Assembly: GCA_026195755.1 (NCBI GenBank)
Contig: JAPHRL010000134.1
Span: 1 to 6,682 of the forward strand
DNA: 6,682 bases
Origin: Kangiella sp.
GTDB lineage: Bacteria > Pseudomonadota > Gammaproteobacteria > Enterobacterales > Kangiellaceae
Direction of reading: 5' to 3'
Below, piece by piece: positions 1-6,188 of the stretch; the first letter of the stretch is position 1; every line of letters starts with the position of its first letter. The notes beneath the pieces were generated by a model, which searched no databases, was not told where the DNA came from, and saw only the letters and a list, made by a program, of their open reading frames with translations. A program made the position numbers and the translations under genes.

Positions 1-219
1 ACTAACAAATCCCACAAACTCCGGCTTTGGGGCTTCATAGCCCATAATCCAAGAATAGAGATCAGGATCGTCCTGCTCTAAAAACATAGCGTATTCATCA
101 GCCTTGGCATCATCAAAGTGACATGCTTCTAACTCCAGATAAGGAATCAAAACCACATCTAACTCCAACATGCCACGGCGGCTAGCCCAATGTAATTTCT
201 TTAACTGTTCTTCAGTCAT
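1..219 (-). CDS. sdhE: SdhE, FAD assembly factor for succinate dehydrogenase (3' end cut by window edge)
   Basis: Reading the minus strand from the ATG at 219 gives 73 codons that stay open to the left edge. The protein begins MTEEQLKKLHWASRRGMLEL and carries the family hallmark RGxxE at residues 15-19 (RGMLE), followed by DVVLIPYLE and the conserved DLYSWIMGY stretch at about 53-61. Family members are about 80-95 residues, so only roughly the last 10-15 are missing. SdhE (YgfY, DUF339) is a small cytoplasmic protein that helps attach FAD covalently to SdhA of succinate dehydrogenase and acts on fumarate reductase. A weak AGG lies 9 nt before the ATG, and a perfect TATAAT lies further upstream. 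In enterobacteria the gene is followed by ygfX/cptA and is divergent from ygfZ. The ygfZ arrangement is seen here; ygfX would lie beyond the left edge and is not visible. Confidence 0.93.
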   Translation of the reverse strand, partial: MTEEQLKKLHWASRRGMLELDVVLIPYLELEACHFDDAKADEYAMFLEQDDPDLYSWIMGYEAPKPEFVGFVS

Positions 220-247
220 AAATAAAAACCTAAAATTGTTTCGCGGA

Positions 248-253
248 ATTATA
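248..253 (-). promoter_or_regulatory. Probable -10 box of the sdhE promoter
   Basis: The minus strand reads a perfect TATAAT here, about 28 nt before the sdhE ATG, so transcription would start near 241 with a leader of about 22 nt. The -35 region is poor: the best hexamer at 17-18 bp spacing is TTAGCG or TAGCGG. A tandem hexamer (TAACGG twice, plus strand 252-263) lies directly upstream of the box in the spacer. It could be an activator or repressor contact, but this is only inferred. Confidence 0.5.
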
Positions 254-263
254 ACGGTAACGG

Positions 264-292
264 TGCAAAACCGCTAAGAATCAGAGTAAAAT
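264..292 (+). promoter_or_regulatory. Weak candidate ygfZ promoter
   Basis: TAAAAT at 287-292 is a reasonable -10 box. The hexamer at 264-269 (TGCAAA) is 17 bp upstream but matches the -35 consensus at only three positions. The predicted start near 299 would leave almost no leader if translation begins at 303 and about 28 nt if it begins at 327. This is a best guess within the short divergent gap. Confidence 0.25.
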
Positions 293-302
293 TATCCCCG
301 TT

Positions 303-1241
303 ATGAAGCAAAATAAGCATTCAACTATGAATTTTACCAATCAAGACGCAATGCAACACATTACACAACTTCAAAATATTGCTTGCGAGCTAGGCCATTA
401 CGGCATCATTCGAGCGCATGGAGAAGATGGTCACAAATTTCTACAAGGTCAGTTAACCTGTGATCTGGATAAAGTTACAGACCAGCAAGCCAGTCTTGGT
501 GGCTTCTGTAATGTCCAGGGCCGCTTGCATGGCATCTTTTTCACCATCAAATATGGTGACGACTACCTATTATTAGTCCCGAAAGAAGGTCTAGAGCATT
601 TACTCAACAAGCTCAAAATGTATGCAGTGTTCTTCAAAGTAGAGCTAACGGATGCCAGCCTTGACTTCCAAATTTGGGGACACACCCAAAAAGGAGCAAC
701 CACTAACTTTGCTGAGGATATGAGCCTTGTAGTCACTCGCGACAAGGGAGTCACCGAAGTTCACCTAAACAGCCTCTTTAATGCATCCTTTATGATTGCT
801 GAAAAGGAACATGGCAATGCCATTATCAAAGCGCTGGAAGGTACCACGCTGGCTGATGTTAACGCCTGGGACTACATCGAGATTCAGGCACATATTCCAT
901 TAGTACTTGAGAAAACCATCGAAGAATTATTGCCTCACTTTGTCGGCCTGCATCAAGTTGGTGGCGTCAGTTTCGACAAAGGTTGCTATACCGGTCAGGA
1001 AATCGTCGCGCGCATGCACTATCGTGGAAAACTGAAAACTCACGCCCTGCTTGCCTATTCACAAGACACTGCTAGCTTAGAACCGGGAGATAAAGTACTC
1101 AACGAAGATGGAAAGGCGGTTGGTGATGTGATTCGCTCGACTGTTTTTGACAACAAAACCTATGTATTAATGAGTCTCGCCGATAAAGCATTGGAAAGCC
1201 AACTGAGTATCAATGGAGCTGAGTTTGAAATTCTTGACTAG
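303..1241 (+). CDS. ygfZ: YgfZ, folate-binding Fe-S cluster maintenance protein (GcvT-like fold)
   Basis: This is a cytoplasmic tetrahydrofolate-binding protein of the aminomethyltransferase (GcvT) fold. It supports the assembly or repair of certain Fe-S enzymes such as the radical-SAM protein MiaB. The family signature KGCYTGQE is at residues 226-233 with the functional cysteine at 228 (codon 984-986), followed by IVARMHYRGK. The N-terminal folate-domain motif HKFLQGQLTCDL is at about 44-55, followed by CNVQGR at 69-74. At 312 residues it is close to the usual 300-330. The start is uncertain: the ATGs at 303, 327 and 351 all lack a clear Shine-Dalgarno sequence. Homology begins around residue 25-30, so any of them would give a complete protein. 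It is divergent from sdhE with an 83-bp gap, the arrangement known from enterobacteria, and both products serve respiratory or Fe-S cofactor assembly. Confidence 0.93.
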   Translation: MKQNKHSTMNFTNQDAMQHITQLQNIACELGHYGIIRAHGEDGHKFLQGQLTCDLDKVTDQQASLGGFCNVQGRLHGIFFTIKYGDDYLLLVPKEGLEHLLNKLKMYAVFFKVELTDASLDFQIWGHTQKGATTNFAEDMSLVVTRDKGVTEVHLNSLFNASFMIAEKEHGNAIIKALEGTTLADVNAWDYIEIQAHIPLVLEKTIEELLPHFVGLHQVGGVSFDKGCYTGQEIVARMHYRGKLKTHALLAYSQDTASLEPGDKVLNEDGKAVGDVIRSTVFDNKTYVLMSLADKALESQLSINGAEFEILD

Positions 1242-1260
1242 CTCTTGATTGGTGCCTTCA

Positions 1261-1290
1261 AAAAAAAGGGCCAAAAGCCCTGTTTTTGTT
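1261..1290. terminator. Bidirectional terminator between ygfZ and the peroxiredoxin-like gene
   Basis: AGGGC at 1267-1271 pairs with GCCCT at 1277-1281 around a CAAAA loop. It is flanked by an A run (1261-1266) and a T run (1283-1287), which can also pair with each other past one mismatch. The hairpin has a T-rich tail on both strands. It lies 20 nt after the ygfZ stop and 22 nt after the stop of the converging gene, so it can serve both. Confidence 0.8.
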
Positions 1291-1312
1291 TAGATAATCT
1301 GAACAGTATCAA

Positions 1313-1945
1313 TTAGAGTGCAGTTTTGGCAGCCGCTAATAGTAGCTCTGGTTCAATTCGTACTTTGTAATTTGGGTTGATGTACTCAAACTTAATCACG
1401 CCATCTTTATCAAGAATAAAAACAGCTGGAACAGGCAGTGTACTTTTAGAATCACCCTCTGCTTTTGCCGCCATTCCACCAAGCTCTTCAATCTTGCCTG
1501 CATAACCATCATCAATATGAAAAGATAAACCAAACCCACGCGTAGCCGCAAGCTGGAAATCTGAAATGAGTTCATAGGAAAGGTTGCGTTTTTCTCTGGT
1601 TTGAACCAGCTCATCGGGGGTATCAGGGCTGATCGCTAATAACTGGTAACCCATTTCCACCAGCTCGCTTTCTATTTCCTGAATTTGACTCAGTTGCGCG
1701 TTGCAAAATGGACACCAACCACCACGATAAAATAATAGTATGGTGGGTTTCTGTTTAACTTTATCCAATAGACGAAACGGCTTTCCCTCTGTATCCCATA
1801 AATGGATATCAGGGGCTTGTTGGCCAATCAACAATGGAGTGACATGATTGGCATCATCAGCAATCATAGTTCGATCTAAAGCTACGGCTGAGATACTGAT
1901 CAAACTGGTCATAATCAATATCAGTAATGCTTTAATCTGCCTCAT
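1313..1945 (-). CDS. Exported peroxiredoxin-like (AhpC/TSA, thioredoxin-fold) protein with CxxC
   Basis: The 210-residue protein starts with a Sec-type signal peptide: MRQIK, a hydrophobic run, then a likely cut after AVA at 20-22. The mature part is a thioredoxin fold with an N-terminal GQQAPDIHLWDTEGK segment (41-55). The strand-loop TILLFYRGGWCPFCNAQL (68-85) puts a CxxC at Cys78 and Cys81 where classical peroxiredoxins have PxxxTxxC. Next come LLAISPD and the late VPAVFILDKDGVIKFEYINP stretch typical of the fold. The YRGGWCPFC wording matches the peroxiredoxin-like 2 group of the AhpC/TSA superfamily. It probably acts as a thiol-disulfide oxidoreductase or peroxidase in the periplasm; substrate and partner are unknown. 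The start is supported by AAGGTG 8 nt upstream (1954-1959). No convincing promoter was found between it and the terminator at 2026-2060. It appears to be monocistronic. Confidence 0.85.
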   Translation of the reverse strand: MRQIKALLILIMTSLISISAVALDRTMIADDANHVTPLLIGQQAPDIHLWDTEGKPFRLLDKVKQKPTILLFYRGGWCPFCNAQLSQIQEIESELVEMGYQLLAISPDTPDELVQTREKRNLSYELISDFQLAATRGFGLSFHIDDGYAGKIEELGGMAAKAEGDSKSTLPVPAVFILDKDGVIKFEYINPNYKVRIEPELLLAAAKTAL

Positions 1946-2025
1946 AGGTTATACACCTTTTGGTTTTTTATTTAGTCCAGACTATTAGAGCACCTATTGA
2001 AGTATTTGTTACAAAAAAATCAGTT

Positions 2026-2060
2026 AAAAAAAAGCCCTTAACGAATTAAGGGCTTTTTTT
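2026..2060 (-). terminator. Intrinsic terminator of the DUF885 gene
   Basis: GCCCTTAA (2034-2041) and TTAAGGGC (2046-2053) form a perfect 8-bp stem. On the minus-strand transcript the loop is UUCG, an unusually stable tetraloop, and the stem is followed by eight U (2033-2026). It starts about 20 nt after the DUF885 stop. The T run at 2054-2060 makes it able to work on the plus strand too, but no plus-strand gene feeds it. It insulates the downstream peroxiredoxin-like gene. Confidence 0.9.
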
Positions 2061-2080
2061 ATGGATTCAGATCAAGCCAA

Positions 2081-3928
2081 TTATGCCTGTGACTTTTTCT
2101 GCTCTTTAATCCAGCGATGGATCTTATCTTCCAGGATATTCAGAGGAATCGCACCATCTTTTAATACTTCATGGTGAAATTCACGAATATCAAACTTATC
2201 ACCTAATTCTTTCTCAGCTAAAGTACGCAATTCGCGGATTTTCATTTGACCAATTTTATAAGCCAGCGCCTGACTTGGAATGGCCATAAAACGCTCTGCT
2301 TCCGATACCATACGTGCCTCAGCAGCTGGTGAATTAGCTTCCATATACGCCAACACTTCCTCACGAGTCCAGCCTTTGGCATGTAAGCCTGTGTCGGTGA
2401 CTAAACGAATTGCGCGCCATAGTTCAGCACTCAATGCGCCAAAATATTGGTATGGGTCAGTATAAACACCCATCTCTTTACCTAAAGACTCAGAATACAA
2501 GCCCCAACCTTCAGTGTAAGCCGTGTTGCCCCCAAAGCGACGGAAGTTAGGAACATCCTTTAACTCAATCTGAGTCGAGCGCTGGAAGTGGTGACCTGGG
2601 ACAGCTTCATGTAAATATAATGATTCAACGGTCCACGTTGGACGTGCAGTTAAATCATAAGTATTGACATAGAAAATGCCTGGGCGTGAGCCGTCGGGTG
2701 CAGGACTTTGATAAGAGGCTGCTGACGAAGACTGTTCTCGATAAGCTTCAACCGCCCGGATCTCAAACTCAGCTTTTGGAATGACTTTAAATAAATCTGG
2801 AGCGGTTTTATCAAGCTTACCTCTCAAGTTCTCATAAGCCTGCAACATGTCTTCTTTAGTATCAAACTGGAATTGAGAATCGGTTTTTGTGAACTCAAAG
2901 AACTCTTGCAGATCACCCTCAAAACCCACCTCTTTCATAACACCTGTCATTTCTTCATGAATTCTAGCCACCTCATCAAGGCCGATTTGATGAATTTGCT
3001 CAGGTGTTAAGTCGGTGCTGGTCGTTTCTTTGACTTTAAAAGCGTACCACTCTTTACCGTCAGGAAGCGCTACCATACCCGAAGTTTCACGTGCCGCAGG
3101 AATATATTCTTTTTCAATGAAGTCATGCATCTTTTGATAAGTTGGCACAACCCAGCCTTTGATAGCTTTAACATATTCCTGAGTTAAACGCTTTCTGTCT
3201 TCCTCAGAGAATGATTCGGGCATGTTTTTTATAGGACCATAGAACAGGCTGGTCTCAACATCATCAACAATATGTGCTTTAAGCTGTGGCAATACCTTGA
3301 CCATTAAAGCCTTCGGTTGAACAACGCCCTGCTCCATGCCTTCACGCATGTTACCAATAATTACATCAACACCACCGGCGGCCTGCTCAAGACGGCTGAG
3401 CCAGTTTTCGTAGTCTTTGACTGTATTAAAGGGTTGTGCACTATTGCCTGAGCCTAGCATGGCGATGAAATTAAAGGGGTTATAGAATTGCTGGATTGGC
3501 TGCAGATGATCGGGGTATTGATGACCTTCAACTTCTGCCTCTCGCTCACCTTTAAAAACTTTATAACTCAGGAGATCCTGGCCTTGAAGTTTTGATGAAT
3601 CAATAGTCTTGATCTTGGCTAGAAACTCCTTGCTGAAGGCCAATTGTTTAGCAAGACCTTCTTCAGTGCCCCAATCACCTAATTGGTCATTAAAACGATT
3701 ATCACCCATAAAAGTTGCCATTAATGGATTCATTTCAAGGCTACGCGCCCAATGTTCCGCATATATCGCTGCGGCTTTTTCGGCTTCAGTTTGCTGCTTT
3801 GCCGCAACCACTTTATCGCTGCTTGAAAAGCTTATCGAGGAAGGACTAGCAATGACAGCTGTACTGGAAATGGCCATCGCGATTGAAAAAGATAAAATTG
3901 TTACTTTGTGGATTCTCGAACTACTCAT
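2081..3928 (-). CDS. Exported DUF885 family metallopeptidase-like protein
   Basis: This is a 615-residue protein of the DUF885 family, a helical zinc-metallopeptidase-like group widespread in proteobacteria whose substrates are mostly unknown. A signal peptide spans residues 1 to about 27 (SSRIHK, hydrophobic core, likely cut after AVIA). The catalytic-type motif HEAVPGHHFQ is at 440-449, giving His440, Glu441 and His446/His447. TEGWGLYSE at 472-480 follows and supplies the probable third metal ligand, Glu473. The family-typical PSQALAYKIGQ lies at 551-561. Length and motif order agree with the family (about 580-620 residues) and nothing appears missing. The start is set by GGGAG 6 nt upstream (3935-3939). 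It probably degrades peptides in the periplasm, which is inferred from the signal and motif only. It has its own promoter and terminator, so the neighbouring genes are not obviously co-transcribed. Confidence 0.92.
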   Translation of the reverse strand: MSSSRIHKVTILSFSIAMAISSTAVIASPSSISFSSSDKVVAAKQQTEAEKAAAIYAEHWARSLEMNPLMATFMGDNRFNDQLGDWGTEEGLAKQLAFSKEFLAKIKTIDSSKLQGQDLLSYKVFKGEREAEVEGHQYPDHLQPIQQFYNPFNFIAMLGSGNSAQPFNTVKDYENWLSRLEQAAGGVDVIIGNMREGMEQGVVQPKALMVKVLPQLKAHIVDDVETSLFYGPIKNMPESFSEEDRKRLTQEYVKAIKGWVVPTYQKMHDFIEKEYIPAARETSGMVALPDGKEWYAFKVKETTSTDLTPEQIHQIGLDEVARIHEEMTGVMKEVGFEGDLQEFFEFTKTDSQFQFDTKEDMLQAYENLRGKLDKTAPDLFKVIPKAEFEIRAVEAYREQSSSAASYQSPAPDGSRPGIFYVNTYDLTARPTWTVESLYLHEAVPGHHFQRSTQIELKDVPNFRRFGGNTAYTEGWGLYSESLGKEMGVYTDPYQYFGALSAELWRAIRLVTDTGLHAKGWTREEVLAYMEANSPAAEARMVSEAERFMAIPSQALAYKIGQMKIRELRTLAEKELGDKFDIREFHHEVLKDGAIPLNILEDKIHRWIKEQKKSQA

Positions 3929-3973
3929 TGAATACTCCCACTGGTTTATATTTAGACTGATTTAGTGGAAATC

Positions 3974-4002
3974 ACTATAACTGTGGGTAAATCACAACTC
4001 AA
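3974..4002 (-). promoter_or_regulatory. Candidate sigma-70 promoter of the DUF885 gene
   Basis: On the minus strand TTGAGT (3997-4002) and TATAGT (3974-3979) are separated by exactly 17 bp, matching four of six and five of six consensus positions. Transcription would start near 3967, giving a leader of about 39 nt that includes the GGGAG ribosome site. A direct repeat AAATCAC (plus strand 3969-3975 and 3989-3995, 20 bp apart) overlaps the -10 box and the spacer. Confidence 0.5.
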
Positions 4003-4048
4003 AAGTAACTGGTAACAAAGTGTAAACACATGGGGAAATATGAAGTGA

Positions 4049-4324
4049 TTATCCGCTTGTTTTCGACTTTCTAAGTGCATCAATTTTAGAAAGCTTCTCG
4101 AAGAAAGCCTCATTATCCAGTTGATTCTTATAGTCTAAATCGAATCGACTGTGGAAATAGATACTTAGAGTCACCTTCTCATCCGTCAACTCAACATCAT
4201 AACCATCAAAACCCGAAGTGGCGTATATGCCTTTAAAATAATGACGGTTACCACGTTGCTGACCGTTCTCCACAATGATCTGAAACACTCTTAACGCTTG
4301 GCGAATATCGATATCAGTAGACAT
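4049..4324 (-). CDS. Small conserved-looking protein of unknown function, probably DUF3081 family
   Basis: This is a 91-residue soluble protein with no signal peptide, membrane segment or cysteine. It begins MSTDIDIRQALRVFQIIVEN, a predicted helix, followed by HYFKGIYATSGFDGYDVELT (about 28-47) and VTLSIYFHSRFDLDY (51-65), which look like alternating beta strands, and a charged helical tail ending RKSKTSG. The FDGYDVEL ... LSIYFH pattern recalls the short DUF3081 proteins of marine gammaproteobacteria. I name the family from memory and with limited certainty; no function is known to me. There is no clear Shine-Dalgarno before the ATG, whose upstream region is AT-rich. A promoter candidate lies just upstream, directly after the lysS terminator. 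No terminator follows it, so some read-through into the DUF885 gene, 120 bp downstream, is possible. Confidence 0.75.
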   Translation of the reverse strand: MSTDIDIRQALRVFQIIVENGQQRGNRHYFKGIYATSGFDGYDVELTDEKVTLSIYFHSRFDLDYKNQLDNEAFFEKLSKIDALRKSKTSG

Positions 4325-4351
4325 AATTATTTAACTAAGTAGTTTTGATTC

Positions 4352-4380
4352 ATCATAAAGGATGTGGCGTGAATTCTAAA
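4352..4380 (-). promoter_or_regulatory. Candidate promoter of the small DUF3081-like gene
   Basis: On the minus strand TTTAGA (4375-4380) and TATGAT (4352-4357) are 17 bp apart and match four and five consensus positions. The start would fall near 4345, about 20 nt before the ATG. It follows immediately after the lysS terminator, which is where an independent promoter would be needed. Confidence 0.4.
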
Positions 4381-4381
4381 T

Positions 4382-4409
4382 AAAAAAAGGGCGACTCATG
4401 AGCCGCCCC
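4382..4409 (-). terminator. Intrinsic terminator of lysS, built from a dispersed palindromic repeat
   Basis: On the minus-strand transcript GGGCGGC pairs with GUCGCCC (one G-U pair) around UCAUGA, followed by seven U (4388-4382). It lies 28 nt after the lysS stop. The sequence at 4388-4415 aligns without gaps to 6164-6191 at 21 of 28 positions, mostly with transitions between them, including an identical CCCTACAAC end. The terminator therefore looks like a member of the same repeat family in which the outer arm has been replaced by the A/T run. Confidence 0.85.
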
Positions 4410-4437
4410 TACAACATTATTAGCAAACGTATACAGT

Positions 4438-5937
4438 TTATTCAGGACGCATGTGAGGGAACAACAGAACATCTCGAATGCTTGGACTATCCGTTAACAG
4501 CATCACTAAACGGTCAATACCAATACCCTCACCGGCGGTTGGTGGCAGACCATACTCTAATGCGCGAATGTAGTCGGCATCATAATGCATGGCTTCGTCA
4601 TCACCGGCGTCTTTAGCTTCAACCTGTGCTTTGAAGCGCTCAGCCTGATCTTCTGCATCGTTAAGCTCTGAGAAGCCATTGGCTAGTTCACGACCACCGG
4701 CGAAGAATTCGAATCGATCGGTGACGAATGGATCGTCATCATTGCGACGCGCCAGCGGTGATACCTCTGCAGGATATGCAGTGATAAAAGTTGGTTGAAT
4801 TAATTTATGCTCAGCCACTTCTTCGAAGATCTCAATTTGAACTTTACCCAAGCCCCATGATTTTTCCGTTTTGATTTTCAAACGTTTGGCAACCTCAAGC
4901 GCTTTATCTAAATCGCTCAGTTGTTCAGGAGTGATCTCTGGCTGATATTTCATGATAGCTTCCAGCACTGTCATACGCGCAAATGGCTTGCCAAAATCAT
5001 AGGTCTCACCGCTACTTTCAAATACTGTTTTGCCTAAAACCGTTTCAACGGTAAAGCGTAGCATTGCTTCAGTTAAATCCATCAGATCATTATAGTCAGC
5101 ATAACCCCAATAGAATTCCAGCATAGTGAACTCTGGATTATGACGCGTTGACAAGCCTTCATTACGGAAGTTACGGTTAATCTCGTAAACTTTTTCCAGG
5201 CCACCAACAACCAATCGCTTTAGATATAATTCTGGTGCTACTCGCAAATAAAGCGGCATGTCTAGTGCATTATGATGCGTTTCAAATGGGCGAGCAGATG
5301 CTCCGCCTGGAATTACATGCATCATCGGCGTTTCAACTTCAAGAAAATCACGAGATTCTAAAAAGTCTCGTATGGCCTTAACCACTTTTGAACGAATAAT
5401 AAATGTTTCGCGCGATTCTTCATTTACAATCAGGTCTACGTAACGCTGACGATAGCGTGTTTCTTGATCCGACAAGCCGCTCCATTTATCCGGAAGCGGG
5501 CGCAAGGCTTTAGTCAGCAAACGAATGTTGGATGCTTTAACCGATAGCTCGCCTTTGTTGGTTTTAAAAACGGTACCTTCAATGCCGACAATGTCGCCAA
5601 TGTCCCAGGTTTTAAAATCATCATAAACTTCATCGCCTACCGCATCTTTACGAACATAGGACTGGATACGACCTGACATATCTTGGATAGTAATAAAACT
5701 CGCTTTACCCATATTGCGAAACAACATGATGCGACCAGCAACCTTTACCTGTTTACCCAATTCTTCTAGTTCAGCCTTTTCCTTATCGCCATACTCGTTG
5801 GCAATATTCGCTGCTAAAGAATCACGACGGAAGTCGTTCGGGAAGGCAATCCCCTGTTTTCGTTTATCTGCCAACTTCTGCTTACGTAAAGTAATCTGCT
5901 CGTTGACATCAACTACTGGGGTTTCTTGATTGCTCAT
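4438..5937 (-). CDS. lysS: Lysyl-tRNA synthetase, class II
   Basis: This cytoplasmic enzyme charges tRNA-Lys with lysine using ATP. The 499-residue length is normal (about 505 in E. coli). An N-terminal OB-fold anticodon-binding domain spans about 66-143 (VKVAGRIMLFRNMGKASFIT onward). The class II catalytic core follows, with motif 1 around 186-210 (to VETPMMHVIPGGASARPFET), motif 2 RNFRNEGLSTRHNPEFTMLE at 255-274, the FFAGGRELANGFSELND segment at 411-427, and motif 3 GEGIGIDRLVMLL at 469-481. It ends LLFPHMRPE. The ATG at 5937 is preceded by GAGGT with an 11-nt gap (5949-5953), slightly long but acceptable. A strong promoter precedes it and a hairpin terminator follows. In most gammaproteobacteria lysS directly follows prfB in one operon; here they remain adjacent and co-oriented but 397 bp apart. 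Confidence 0.97.
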   Translation of the reverse strand: MSNQETPVVDVNEQITLRKQKLADKRKQGIAFPNDFRRDSLAANIANEYGDKEKAELEELGKQVKVAGRIMLFRNMGKASFITIQDMSGRIQSYVRKDAVGDEVYDDFKTWDIGDIVGIEGTVFKTNKGELSVKASNIRLLTKALRPLPDKWSGLSDQETRYRQRYVDLIVNEESRETFIIRSKVVKAIRDFLESRDFLEVETPMMHVIPGGASARPFETHHNALDMPLYLRVAPELYLKRLVVGGLEKVYEINRNFRNEGLSTRHNPEFTMLEFYWGYADYNDLMDLTEAMLRFTVETVLGKTVFESSGETYDFGKPFARMTVLEAIMKYQPEITPEQLSDLDKALEVAKRLKIKTEKSWGLGKVQIEIFEEVAEHKLIQPTFITAYPAEVSPLARRNDDDPFVTDRFEFFAGGRELANGFSELNDAEDQAERFKAQVEAKDAGDDEAMHYDADYIRALEYGLPPTAGEGIGIDRLVMLLTDSPSIRDVLLFPHMRPE

Positions 5938-6009
5938 TTTCGTTTATTACCTCAATTTACCGTTAAATTTGCCATTACAAAAAATACGTTATTGCTATCA
6001 GTTACTACT

Positions 6010-6039
6010 ATTAAATTGTTGCTGTGATATAAATGTCAA
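6010..6039 (-). promoter_or_regulatory. Strong candidate sigma-70 promoter of lysS
   Basis: On the minus strand a perfect TTGACA (6034-6039) is followed after 18 bp by TTTAAT (6010-6015), five of six matches to the -10 consensus. Transcription would start near 6003 with a leader of about 65 nt. The promoter lies on the lysS side of the repeat cluster, so lysS can be expressed independently of prfB. Confidence 0.65.
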
Positions 6040-6080
6040 AATATTTTCAATTTATCCAAGTATTCCCTTGATGAAACAAA

Positions 6081-6107
6081 CCTCGAAGTCATATTGCTCC
6101 TTCGAGG
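6081..6107. repeat. Inverted repeat with 8-bp arms
   Basis: CCTCGAAG (6081-6088) and CTTCGAGG (6100-6107) are perfect complements around an 11-nt loop, followed by CTACAAA. On the minus strand the unit begins TGTAG, the same opening as the palindrome at 6161-6188. It may be a related but diverged palindromic unit. There is no T run to make it a terminator. Confidence 0.7.
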
Positions 6108-6124
6108 CTACAAACTATTCTGCT

Positions 6125-6143
6125 GGGCGAGGGCCGTTCGCCC
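6125..6143. repeat. Short GC-rich inverted repeat
   Basis: GGGCGA (6125-6130) pairs with TCGCCC (6138-6143) around a 7-nt loop; an alternative register pairs GAGGG with CCCTC. It lies between two stronger palindromes and resembles a degenerate unit of the same kind (a GGGCGA..TCGCCC core). Confidence 0.55.
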
Positions 6144-6160
6144 CTCCATAATGTTCTTTC

Positions 6161-6188
6161 GTAGGGACAACTCATTAGTTGTCCCTAC
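6161..6188. repeat. Perfect 12-bp-arm palindrome, copy of a dispersed repeat
   Basis: GTAGGGACAACT (6161-6172) and AGTTGTCCCTAC (6177-6188) are perfect complements around a CATT loop. The stretch 6164-6191 matches the lysS terminator region 4388-4415 at 21 of 28 positions. This fits a mobile or dispersed intergenic palindrome of the REP or miniature-element type. It carries no T run on either strand, so it is unlikely to terminate by itself, but it could stabilise the prfB mRNA 3' end. Confidence 0.8.

Noticed and set aside
1396..1614. Minus-strand open frame inside the peroxiredoxin-like gene, considered as a sign of frameshift
   Set aside because: The main frame is continuous through the whole thioredoxin fold with all expected motifs, so this is only an alternative-frame shadow.
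3609..3965. 118-codon plus-strand frame opposite the DUF885 5' end
   Set aside because: It is antisense to the signal peptide and start of a clear gene, with no ribosome site or recognisable domain.
4398..4616. Open frame of 72 codons on the plus strand over the lysS 3' end
   Set aside because: It is fully antisense to the highly conserved LysRS motif 3 region and begins within the lysS terminator; its protein sequence resembles nothing and follows from the lysS codons.
5938..6003. Riboswitch or lysine-responsive leader upstream of lysS
   Set aside because: The leader of about 65 nt is too short for a lysine riboswitch and shows only one weak AT stem; no T-box features are present.
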